Positions 38,801-47,000 of a DNA stretch of 64,000 nt are shown in pieces. The stretch is from Enoplolaimus lenunculus. Lineage: Eukaryota > Nematoda > Enoplea > Enoplida > Thoracostomopsidae. The DNA is taken from contig JASANG010001449.1 in the NCBI GenBank assembly GCA_030248215.1, positions 1 through 64,000 of the forward strand. Direction: 5' to 3'. Both the position numbers and the translations under genes were made by a program. Every line of letters starts with the position of its first letter. Within the stretch, counting starts at the first letter, position 1. The notes beneath the pieces were generated by a model. That model worked only from the letters and a program-made list of their open reading frames with translations, did not search any database and had not been told where the DNA came from.

Positions 38801-39786
38801 AATAAACAAATTAAGGTTACAAAATATGTTTATACAGTAGAACGACGCGAAGCGTTTATATGTTATGCTCATGAGGTTCAAATCTGGGTGTCTTTCCGAC
38901 TGCCGCCACTATCAAAAACCGCTGAACGGATTTTGATAAACTTTTCCGATTACAAAGCTTATTATAGTGAATCATTAACTTCGCATTGAGGTTTTAAAAA
39001 TTCAAGTAGCTTCTTAGCTGCGAAGGTGCGACCGAATACGTTTTGGGTGAATCAAACCAAACGGGTGTAGAAACCGTTCAATATTTATTTATCCGGTAAA
39101 ACAAAATTTCCGGCAACAAATTCGCTAGCCGGCTAAGGTTCCATTCAGCAAAGTATTAACATTCGCTTCTACTTACCATCATTAGCACCTCCGTTATGCT
39201 GGTTATCACCAGACGATATTTTGTCGCTGGGCGGGACAAACATCTACAATAAGTAACATGACGTGGTGGTGAGTGTTAGTATACGTTGTGTACATGGCCA
39301 TGTGAATAGCGTTTGTATATAATGTTAAGAAGACACATGCGTACACGTGCATATGATGCAAGCGAGCGGTCCGAAGTTTGAATCCCGGCGTGGCCATATG
39401 TTTCGAAACAATTAAGGACAAAAACATATTACATTCGCAGTACTTCAAGGAAAGGGTCGTCCCGACCATAACATTCAAGTTCTAACAGGGAGAAAGTATG
39501 AAGTTATTTTACCAATGATTATAACGTTACGTATAAAGTAAACGTAATTAAATTTGTTGAAACTTCATCATTGATTAAATCTTGCATGTAATGTGTAGTA
39601 ACTGCTTCATAAGATGATAAACAATATATCTTTCTTTTATAAACATAAAATGGTGTGTCATTTTTATAGTCAATCTCTAGATCCCGTCAATTCTTAATCC
39701 AATGAATATTAGATTGAAAAAGCATAACATACCGCGCTGAAATCCAGCAAATCAGACAGCTCTTTGTCGGTGCCTAGGAGGCTCAT
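20886..39786 (-). CDS. da: Class I bHLH transcription factor (E protein, daughterless/TCF4/TCF12)
   Basis: E proteins are nuclear bHLH factors that pair with tissue-specific bHLH partners on CANNTG E-boxes. Thirteen minus-strand exons join with matching phases (1133 codons): 39733-39786, 39177-39243, 38529-38795, 37541-37566, 30844-30976, 28491-28717, 26995-27612, 25698-26510, 24116-24337, 23631-23835, 23066-23387, 22368-22506 and 20886-21194. Exon 1 holds [14 protein letters not shown], the AD1 activation motif with its LDFS core. The middle is long and rich in Ser, Gly, Asn and Gln. The bHLH runs over three exons: [30 protein letters not shown], then [19 protein letters not shown], followed by [20 protein letters not shown], the class I tail. 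The protein is longer than usual (about 700 residues). Start chosen at 39786 by alignment to AD1. Introns hold many MITEs. The last 25 or so residues are hydrophobic and may be intronic. Confidence 0.93.
21195..22367. repeat. Last intron of the E-protein gene with a 73-bp direct duplication
   Basis: Segments 21486-21558 and 21744-21818 are about 90% alike in the same orientation, sharing AGACAAAAGTCTTAGTGAAA and GGCGACAGAAGTTG. About 185 bp lie between them. No transposon ends are obvious. Confidence 0.75.
22507..23630. other. E-protein introns flanking the basic-region exon
   Basis: Outside exon 23066-23387 no repeat family is clear. The segment 23539-23585 resembles a scrap of the TCCGAT-class MITE. 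Confidence 0.4.
24338..24942. repeat. E-protein intron: TA-rich tract and two MITE scraps
   Basis: 24410-24500 is TA/TATACG microsatellite. 24601-24760 is an inverted fragment of the GCCGAT-class element, matching 33500-33580 well. 24835-24932 is a GGGGCC-rich piece ending TGGACATCTCTA; a sister copy lies at 37985-38075. Confidence 0.65.
24943..25294. mobile_element. hAT-like MITE, CCGGAG class
   Basis: This 352-bp element is flanked by a perfect 8-bp duplication, GTGTACAA (24935-24942 and 25295-25302). It starts CAGGGTGCAATCGGAGGT and ends CTCCGGTTGCACCCTG. CCGGAGCCGGAGG units are iterated inside both ends, facing each other. It is the cleanest copy of the class in the window and lies in an E-protein intron. 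Confidence 0.92.
27375..27450 (-). repeat. Trinucleotide array coding poly-asparagine
   Basis: A TTA/TTG run on the plus strand reads as AAC/AAT/AGT on the minus strand, inside E-protein exon 26995-27612. It codes an Asn/Ser-rich tract of over 30 residues, so the length is likely polymorphic. Confidence 0.85.
27613..28490. repeat. E-protein intron with a dispersed repeat
   Basis: 28140-28265 matches 31375-31475 in inverse orientation, sharing GATTTGTCCC and CTGTTCGAAGGG. 27730-27800 holds repeated GGAACAGGAAT units, perhaps another decayed hexamer-class MITE. Confidence 0.6.
29367..30184. mobile_element. hAT-like MITE, CCGGAA class, with a nested insertion
   Basis: The ends, CAGGATGCAACCGGAAT and CCCGTTGCACCCTG, are flanked by a perfect duplication, GCCATGAT (29359-29366 and 30185-30192). 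A GCCGAT-class element sits inside (29490-29879) with its own duplication. Without that insertion the length is about 420 bp, equal to the copy at 14072. It lies in an E-protein intron. Confidence 0.92.
29490..29879. mobile_element. hAT-like MITE, GCCGAT class, nested
   Basis: It begins TAGAGATGTGCCGATTATCG and ends GGCACATCCCTA. CTTTTAAT is duplicated exactly at 29482-29489 and 29880-29887. Units of GGCATC are iterated at both ends. It inserted into the CCGGAA-class element and is therefore the younger of the two. Confidence 0.92.
30250..30645. mobile_element. hAT-like MITE, GCCGAT class
   Basis: The ends are TAGGGATGTGCCGATTAATC and GGCACATCTCTA. ATCATATC is duplicated exactly at 30242-30249 and 30646-30653. 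At 396 bp it is close in length and sequence to the copy at 29490, about 370 bp upstream. Confidence 0.92.
30977..32663. other. Large E-protein intron, first part
   Basis: It holds the dispersed repeat 31375-31475, a GTCCGGYGCYGTCCCCGT-type tandem patch at 31655-31720, and TA/CATA microsatellite at 32090-32180. No exon is evident; adjacent exons join in phase without one. Confidence 0.45.
32664..32877. mobile_element. hAT-like MITE, GCCGAT class (short form)
   Basis: It runs from TAAGGATGTGCCGATTAATC to GGCACATCCATA. The right flank is CTACGTAT. The same octamer flanks the related fragment ending at 52230, which shows that the element and its neighbouring repeat were copied together. Confidence 0.8.
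32886..33115 (+). repeat. Dispersed repeat joined to a GCCGAT-class MITE
   Basis: This 230-bp stretch starts GTTAGAAACGTTCACTTTTA. It is about 90% identical to the reverse complement of 51885-52115. In both places a GCCGAT-class element abuts it at the same point. Confidence 0.85.
33275..33729. mobile_element. hAT-like MITE, GCCGAT class (with tandem expansion)
   Basis: TAGGGATGTGCCGATACC to CGGCACATCCCTA is flanked by a perfect duplication, ATATTTAT (33267-33274 and 33730-33737). Near the left end a 30-bp unit holding GCCGATGCCGATTC is repeated about three times, an in-place expansion of the hexamer region. Confidence 0.92.
34136..35091. mobile_element. Satellite-bearing element with short inverted ends
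   Basis: The ends are TTATTGAGCGAAG (34136-34148) and its inverse (35079-35091). Inside, a unit of about 175 bp is repeated four times (marks AAAGGG near 34455, 34630 and 34805, then AAAGG at 34961). A (GTCC)n patch lies at 34218-34244. Partial copies lie at 12505-12960 and 38835-39010. I cannot assign a superfamily, and no clear target duplication is seen. Confidence 0.75.
35092..37540. other. Large E-protein intron, last part
   Basis: 35110-35214 is a MITE right end (TCCGGTTACACCCTG). 35540-35760 is a patch with repeated GTCG words and the palindrome CGACGAATTATCGTCG. 37085-37488 is a decayed CCGGCT-class element ending CCGGTCGCACCCTG. No exon is seen before the microexon. Confidence 0.5.
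37985..38075. repeat. GGGGCC-rich element end (TAGAGATGACCC)
   Basis: It begins TAGAGATGACCCGGGGCC, and its body is shared with 24835-24932 (GTGCCGGGGC then CATACG then ATGGACG). It is probably another hAT-like class, partial here. Confidence 0.55.
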
Positions 39787-40429
39787 TGCAGCAGGTGTCT
39801 ACATCAAGCGATATTATATAATGCGACGATCAAGATTAGCAACACACGAGCACGCAAATCTTAAAATAAACTCTGAAAAACGTACGTAGAGTGCGAGAAA
39901 GCAACATACAAATTACAAATTGTTGGTTTGTGCCAGCATATCCTAATATGGTGGTCCATTAAGCGCATCATATGATGGTTAATGCATATCACTTGAGGAA
40001 AATTTTTTGCAAGCTTCTACTTGCTTTATTGTAATAAACTTTATATTATTTTATGCACATAAAAACCCTAGCTATGTATTGCATCCTTATCACGAAAATA
40101 AATTGTAGTTGTATATTTTCTTAACATGTTGAAGGTAGAGTATTTCAAATACGCCGTGCAAAACAAATGCCAATTTAGGTTGATCATTTTTAATTCATTC
40201 AAACAGCACAATAAAATCGAATATACTTTCTTGAACACAATGTCAATTTTAAAATGTTTTGCCAAATAGTTCCTTACTAAAATTTGTTTCAATATTTACA
40301 ATTCTGGCCGACTTTTCAACGGTAATTTCACATTTGCCGACTTTAAATGGTCGTAAAAAATTATTTTGCATAACATAATAACATAAAGCGTGCCATGTTA
40401 AATTCTGTGTTGACAAAACGACAAAGGAA
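39787..40429. other. Upstream of the E-protein start codon
   Basis: This is the expected 5' UTR or promoter side of the E-protein gene. An AG at 39802, read on the minus strand, could be an acceptor for a 5' leader exon. No core promoter motif can be called. Confidence 0.4.
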
Positions 40430-40680
40430 ACGGCTGTCCCACTGTCCCGGCTGTCCACTGTCCATGCTGTCCGCGCTGTCCCAGCTGTCCCCGCTGTCGC
40501 AGCAGTTCCAACTATCCCCGTTATCCCAGCAGTCCCCGCTGTTCCAGCTGTCCCCGCAGTCCCAGCTATCCCAGCTGTCCCAGTTGTCTCAGTTGTCTTC
40601 GCAGCACTCATCTGTCCTTGGTGTCCCAGCTGTCCCCACTGTCCCAGTGTCCCAGGCCTAACTGTCTGCTATCCCACAGT
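40430..40680. repeat. Minisatellite of CTGTCCC(A/C)G-type units
   Basis: A 9-bp unit (CTGTCCCAG, CTGTCCCCG, CAGTCCCCG and variants) is repeated about 25 times. Because the unit is a multiple of three, both strands stay open. This makes false repetitive proteins (LSQLSP on plus, GTAGTA on minus). Confidence 0.9.
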
Positions 40681-40988
40681 CCTGGTTGTCACACTGATAG
40701 CTCTTGCTCCTGTTTGCCGTTGTCCCGGGACAGCGGGACGGCCCTAAGCGTGACATGGGCCAAAGTTTTTGGCTGTCTTACCATTTAATATTGAGTATAT
40801 ACATTTGTGTGTGTTTTTGTGAACTGTATATTTGGCTTTAACGTTTCAAACTCATTCGCATGTTACGCTGACATACTGAGCGATTTGATGTGTTAAATTC
40901 AAAATTATGAACATTTTTCGGTTAAACGTCTTCAAAACAGACATAGGGAATAGTAAGGTGTCATTGGACCATCGTATTTGGAGTGGAG

Positions 40989-41187
40989 CAACCGATTGGC
41001 TGCATGTAGTGCTATTCTAATAGCACAACCCAACTACCAACTTCAATTTTGCACACGAGGCAATATTCGCAAGCGTAATGATTATTATGTACCCGGCACA
41101 GAGATTTCAGTGGAGTTTCAAGGCGACAAACTTAAGCGCAAACTAAATATTGAAAGTTACAGAGTTTTGGTAGCAATTGAAACCGAG
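40989..41187 (+). CDS. Possible orphan exon, unknown protein
   Basis: The frame codes about 65 well-mixed residues, including YQLQFCTRGNIRKRN and GTEISVEFQGDKLKRKL. It ends at a splice-donor-like GAG then GTATAA at 41188. I do not recognise the protein, and no clear partner exon was found either side. It may be a fragment of an unknown gene or a transposon remnant. The start shown is arbitrary within the frame. Confidence 0.25.
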
Positions 41188-41474
41188 GTATAAATCAAAA
41201 TCACAGCGTTAAGATTGCTGCAATACGGTGACTTCAGGCTACCATACAAAATTTCAATTTATTAAGTAGGCAAATTATCCCGTTTTGCCAACAGCTAAAA
41301 ATGATGATGCAGACACAGTTTCTTGCAATGATGCAAGAAGTCAGTAAAAGAAGCGTTCTGCGAAATGAATTTTCAAAATTCTAATGCATCTTCAATCTTC
41401 ATTGCAAAAACCTTAAATTCGCTTGTAAAAACAGATGTCACCGCCAGAGATTGGGACAGTGTTGGAGCTGGCCC

Positions 41475-41900
41475 GGTATTTAGGGCCCCGGCCCGCTCCG
41501 TTTAGGAACGGTTCGTTAATTTAGTATAGGTTTAGAGCAGGAAACAAAACATGACAGGTTGCACCCTGGCCTCCAACACCGTCTCCGCTCCGCCTATGGT
41601 ACAATTTTTGCCAGAGGTTCTGACAATTTCGGTGGTAAAATTTTGAATGATTTTGCAAAATTTTTCTGTTTAAAGCGCGTTTTCTTTTACTTTTGTCACT
41701 TTTTTCAGGAAAGAATTCCCGAAATTTTGCAGAAAATTAGCGTAAAACCAAATAACATATTGCTAGCAGATATTGGCTAAAAATAAACTGATTAACTGTC
41801 ATTTTTACTTTTGGCTCGTTTGCCCAACATTAGGGCCCGGTTCTGCGGGCATGGCCCGGGTCGGTTGCAACCCAGAATAAAACGCTTATACATTAGCTCT
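41475..41900. mobile_element. Decayed MITE with CCGGAG-class core
   Basis: The core at 41620-41780 is the reverse of the core in the CCGGAG elements (GGTAAAATTTTG then AAATTTTGCAGAAAATTAGC). The outer parts instead read TCCGCTCCGCC and GGGCCCGG. It looks like the same core under different subterminal words, though decay makes this uncertain. Confidence 0.5.
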
Positions 41901-41913
41901 GAACTCGCCTGCC

Positions 41914-42420
41914 AGGGTGCAATCGGAGGTATGGTTAATTAATTAATTTTATTCAATATCTGCTAAAGTTGAATGCTCTAAGTTTGTGCAAAATTTCGAA
42001 AAATCTTTCATGAAAATTGCAGCAAAAGTAGATACGAAACTCATTATAAACAGATAAGTTTTCAAAATTATAACAACCTATTCATATAGGTGGTTTCTAC
42101 CTCCTGCTATGGGTAGGTGTCAAAACAGGTACTAAGCGCACAATTGGTAACTTGAATCCCGCATTTGACATTGGTCTTTTGTCGAATCATAGTTGCTGTT
42201 TTTTGAAAACATTACTGTCATACTAATCTCGGTCCACACTTAGCACCAATATCAAAGACAACATTATCGAAAACTAGTGCAGCTTCGCAGGTCTCACAAT
42301 AATAATGAATCCCAAATGTATTGGAAACAGTGTACTGAGCTTTTGAACATTTGAGACATACAGAATGTAAACCAATTTTGGCACTTTTCGCACTGGACGC
42401 CACTATGGCTATGAGTAACT
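41914..42420. mobile_element. CCGGAG-class long element with a zinc-ribbon frame
   Basis: The left end, CAGGGTGCAATCGGAGGT, at 41914 is followed by the family core and then the segment shared with the long copy at 13277. A minus-strand frame (42218-42403) codes VCLKCSKAQYTVSNTFG then YYCETCEAALVF, a CxxC...CxxC zinc ribbon of 61 residues. This may be part of the internal sequence of a longer relative. No right end was found. Confidence 0.45.
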
Positions 42421-42900
42421 TCTGAAGAATAACACAAACAGGAATCTTTGGAAGCGTCTGAAAATGAAGGTATTACAAGTTTGCAACGCCAGCCAAGCCT
42501 AAATATTCCAAGTTATATTTGCTTAAAATTTTTTCTCGTTTAAAGTTGAAAAACCCTTTAATAAGTCTTCTTTTGCAAATCATAAAATTCAACGTTGAAA
42601 TACTTAAGATTTTCCATACTTTCCTTAAGGCAAAGGGGGGCTTTGTAGTGTTTGTACAACCCAGCGAAAGTTTCCCCATGTTCAATCTAGGCTGATAGAT
42701 ACATTGCTAGTGTCCGTAGTTGAACTATGCAATTTTTTGGACAGGTACCAGATGTAAAGTGTTGCATACTGTGCTATGGCAGCAGAAGTTGGTGACGTGG
42801 AAGGAGGGTAGGTGGACGCACAGGAAATGTTAAAACTGCGGTAGCAAAGGTCTTTCTGAGTTCCTGCAGCTGCAAATCGGGGGCGTTCTTACAAGATTTT

Positions 42901-42968
42901 GATCCCATGATACATGGCCGATAGATTCTCAGTCCAATGCGCTTCCACTAAGCCATGCCGCTTCACAC
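42901..42968 (-). tRNA. tRNA-like sequence or tRNA-derived SINE head
   Basis: On the minus strand GCGGCATGGCTTAGTGGAAG looks like an acceptor start and A box (TGGCTTAGTGG). An anticodon-arm-like piece and a weak B box (GGGATCAAAATC) follow. The stems are imperfect, so it is a relic or a SINE head rather than a working tRNA gene. Confidence 0.35.
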
Positions 42969-43631
42969 CAGCTGCTGAGTGTTTTGGTTTTTATGCCTTA
43001 TAAGCACTTCAACAACACCCTGTTGTATCTTGGTTGTTCCATGTTTTTTATTGCTGCTGCATATGAAGGCATTACATATCAGTGTTTTAACCGATTTGCA
43101 GCATCAGCATGAAGTTTAATTTGCCCACATGCCTCCTCATGTCACAGGATCCTTGAGGACACATTTTATTTAAAATGAAAATTAGTAAGTCTGTTGGTTA
43201 TGGTACACTAGTGATATATATTTTGGATTGCATACTGCATAGGCGCGCTCTAAAACAAGCTGCTGAGTTCGTTTTAGTGTGTGAGATGAGTTTGAGTTAT
43301 GTGTTGCATGTAATTGTAGTTATTTGTTCATAGTTAAGAGTGCCGCAGATAAAAATTTTCTAGGAAAGTTTCAACCTCTCTTCTAAGTCATCTGATATCC
43401 TTGTATAACTCTCCTAAAATTTTTTAACCCCCACCCTGCTAGGTGAGCTGGTTACGGACGGACCTGCATCAATCATTGCAGATATAGGTATAGAAATTTG
43501 TATGAGTGGAGGAAAATGAAAATTTGTTGTATATGCTCCACAACCAAATGTAGAGTCTTTGGGAAACATTGATGATAATAAGTAATCGACCCCCAATTGA
43601 TTTCCCCGGTTTCGCTTCCATTCTTGCTCCT

Positions 43632-43795
43632 CAGGGTACAAAGCGGAACTGGATTATGCCGGAAACGGAATCGGAACAGCGAATTTATTCCGCAATTGAA
43701 ATTTTGTGACTGCATTGATAATTTGTATTCACAAATATAATACGTATTAATTTTTAATGTCTGTTGGCTTGCAACCATTGTCAGAAACGTATACC
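43632..43795. mobile_element. hAT-like MITE, TCCGAT class, left half
   Basis: CAGGGTACAAAGCGGAACTG and GGAATCGGAACAGCGAATTT match the left part of the copy at 15690. The right part is missing. Confidence 0.65.
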
Positions 43796-43869
43796 TACAT
43801 TTGATTTGTCTTTATTATTTATAAGGTTGTTTCTGAATATGTGCTTATTTGTAGGCGTAACTGAACACT

Positions 43870-43985
43870 GGCTAGTGCAGCTGACACTTTTTTAAAAATT
43901 CTACAGCCCCTACTCAGAAATTCCCGTTGCGAACCGGGCACCCCCGGTTGATGCCGACCACTCTGCCGCGACCCAGCTGATGTTA
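43870..43985 (-). tRNA. tRNA-derived SINE head
   Basis: The minus strand has an A-box-like GCGGCAGAGTGGTCGGC and, 27 bp on, a B-box-like CCGGTTCGCAACGGG. A non-tRNA tail follows. This is the layout of a tRNA-derived SINE. Confidence 0.4.
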
Positions 43986-44093
43986 AGTAAATATGCATGT
44001 AAGTGAATTTAATATATGTGAAATTTACCAATGTCGGTATAACTTCTAGTGGTCGAACATAACTATCGTATAGATTGAAAATCTGCGTGCAGT

Positions 44094-47000
44094 ATGTTTG
44101 GAGCTACACGGCATTTTGTTTTGTCGGCCCGATGTTACGCCACAGGTTTCACTGTGGCAGTCGTTCGATTCGACCAAGTGCTGTGCAATTTTGCTCCTGG
44201 GACATCATCGCTGTGCCATGTTCGTCGATGTTCTAACTTGTCGCGCGAACGGTCCCATGATGAAGATTCAATTGAAAGTAGTAGCAATGAGACTTCTAAA
44301 AATACTTCTATACCAAGCGATTCATCGCGTGGTTTTAGCGGGCCACGGAAGCAGCGTATTACGTTGACTTATCAGCAACTTCAGAATCTTCATCGGGCTC
44401 AAGCCAAGCGCAGCGTTTTGTTTCAAGTTAGTACCTATATATGCATTTTATATAAATGCTAGCGCACTCCAACATTCTTTGACCGTGCTTTTGCTCCATT
44501 TTTAAGGGGTTATGTATATATGTGGAACTGTCTTGTCATGCGAACATTTCTTCCTGGACTTAAACGGCAATTGCGTATATATAACTGATTTAAGTCAAAA
44601 TTACGTATGTAGTTCGCGAACGTTCGTAAATAACCTCAAATACATATAAGATTTACGTACGCACGAACTAATCCGACTTGAATGAGCACCAAACAAACAG
44701 GCATATATATTATATAAGTAGAACAGTTCGTATTTGGTATCGTTTCTGTTCATGACACAACATAAATGTAGACGGTTTTATTTATATACTATAGACTGAA
44801 TCATTATGTTGGCTGTTTCTTTGGGCCCGATTTACTTGCTAATTAAATATTTTTATGCTTGATAGTTGCCCTCGGAATCAAGTTATTGGTCACTGCGCGC
44901 GTTATTGCACGAACGCTATGGCCGTATTGCTAATGCATGTTTTCATCCCTTCAGAATGCACAACGGCAAAGTTCTGCCCAGCGTTCTCGTTGAAGTAAGA
45001 TGAACTAGCTGTGTAATGTGTAAATACGTTAAATATCTATGCCGTTCAGTCGTGAGTACTTGTTTTAATCGGAAGAGTTACACTTCACAGCCTTGAAGTC
45101 GATATTGGATCAGAATTCGTTAAAAAATCTATGAAATTAATGAGAAACAATGTTTACGTACAATATGGTGCCTGGATTGTTTTCACGGTTTAAAAAGAAA
45201 ATTAAAATGAATTTTTCAGTGGCGTGTATTTTTCACTTTCCGGTTTCGGTTCCGTTTCCGGTAATTTTTTAAATTTCGGTTATGGTAAATTGTAATTCCG
45301 GGTGCACACTGATACACGTATCGTTCTTTTAGGTACTAGGTTGTAGGACAAAGTCTTATGCAGTGGTATATATATGTGCACGAGAATAAATTTGATGGTT
45401 TCGAAACAGTTTTTATTTTGAACTTTTACCACCTGACTTTTAACATCTTCAGTAGAGGAGAAGGGACGTAAATATGTTGTGGTTGTTGTTCTTGGTTTTA
45501 GATGAAAGAGCGTGAAGCGATAGCGGACATTATGCGTGATGCAAGACATCGCCCGAGCTCAGCAAATCACGCTTATTTACCGACACAAACGAGAATTCTA
45601 GCGTTCAATACAAGTTCCTTGGGTGTTTCGCTGGTGTCTTCTGATAAACCGTTGGATTTGAGGTCGACAAATGAACGTAAGACAAAGGTGAGTCATTGAG
45701 ACAGTTGGAAACTAACTCGACATTAAACTATTACTGACGAAAATTGCAAACTTCTAGAACTTCATGGGTTAAAATTCGTAATGAAATGATTTTGCTTTAT
45801 TTTTTCGCTTTTGGTAATTTTAAACCTTGAAATCTTGCACTTAACATACCTTTTAAGAATATTAAAGACACGCCTTTGTTCGAAGCTACGTATTGATCGA
45901 AGAAATTTGCACGTTTCAGTCATTGAGCACTTGAAAGGAACTTGAAGATATCCACATTAGCATCTGTAACATACCTAATATATATGGTTCTGTGCAAAAC
46001 AAGGGGCTGATTCTAGATTTTAAAACTTATAGACCGCAAGATTATACGGTGCTGTGTGTTGTAAATTACAGAAATTGTGTTTCAGACTGAATTGTCAGAA
46101 GCGCTTAATGAACAAGTATCAATTGACCAGCAAATGATTACATTGTATCATGCAACACGCATAGTGCCTTGTTCTGCGCGACTGAGAAATTTTGTGTGTA
46201 CTTTGCTAGAAGCATCGATATCTGGTAAGTTTGTTAATTGATTATTTTTATAACGCACCGTTTGTAATTGTTTTCATGACTGGTAACAATTAAGATGTTT
46301 ACAACTTCTAAAACTGCTCATACATTTGTTTACCCTATTGTATCACATTTTTGTTTGTTAACCCAACTAGGTCACAATTTTCTTTGTTAACCTGCTTTAA
46401 CACGTAACAAAATGTGTGTTTGTGTATATTGTGACACGAGTAACTGGCAAGCTAACAAAGAAAACTGTGATTAGCAGGGCTGTATGGTGTCGGATAAAAG
46501 ACGAGGCTCGAAAGCAATGTCAAGCCTACGAAGACCGAGGGTACTGGTCTCGGTCTCGTTTATAATTTGAAATGTTACAGAAAATGATAATGAAATGTCT
46601 TTACTATAGTTTTAAGCGCGTTTTTCGAAGATGTTTGTTGTTTACCTACATATAGGTTGTATCTGCTAACAATTCCTGGTTGAGAAATAAAATCAAGCTA
46701 AAAACCGCAGAAAATTTTATTTAATTTAAAAATCAACAAATAAGTAGATTCGAGTGTTAAGTAGAAAATAGAGACGAGTGCAGATTGTGTAGCTTCGAGA
46801 AAATTCATAAAAAATTCTCAGTTCCTGCAAAAGATAACTGTTTCGCTTTTTGTTTACAAATGTTGCTATGTTCCGATGTACGCGTGAGATGATGCAAATT
46901 TTAAATCTACCATCCTCATGGTACTCGCAAACCGTGGTTTGTCTCTTTTATCCACTTACCCTGCTGTGCTGACTATTACTGATTGTTCCGGAGCAAAAAG

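Noticed and set aside
40395-40661. Open frames reading LSQLSP or GTAGTA repeats as a structural protein
   Set aside because: Both come from the same 9-bp minisatellite, which keeps several frames open by chance.
44098-44367. Overlapping second plus-strand frame in MTPAP exon 1
   Set aside because: It is a shadow of the true frame, which alone joins in phase to the next exon.
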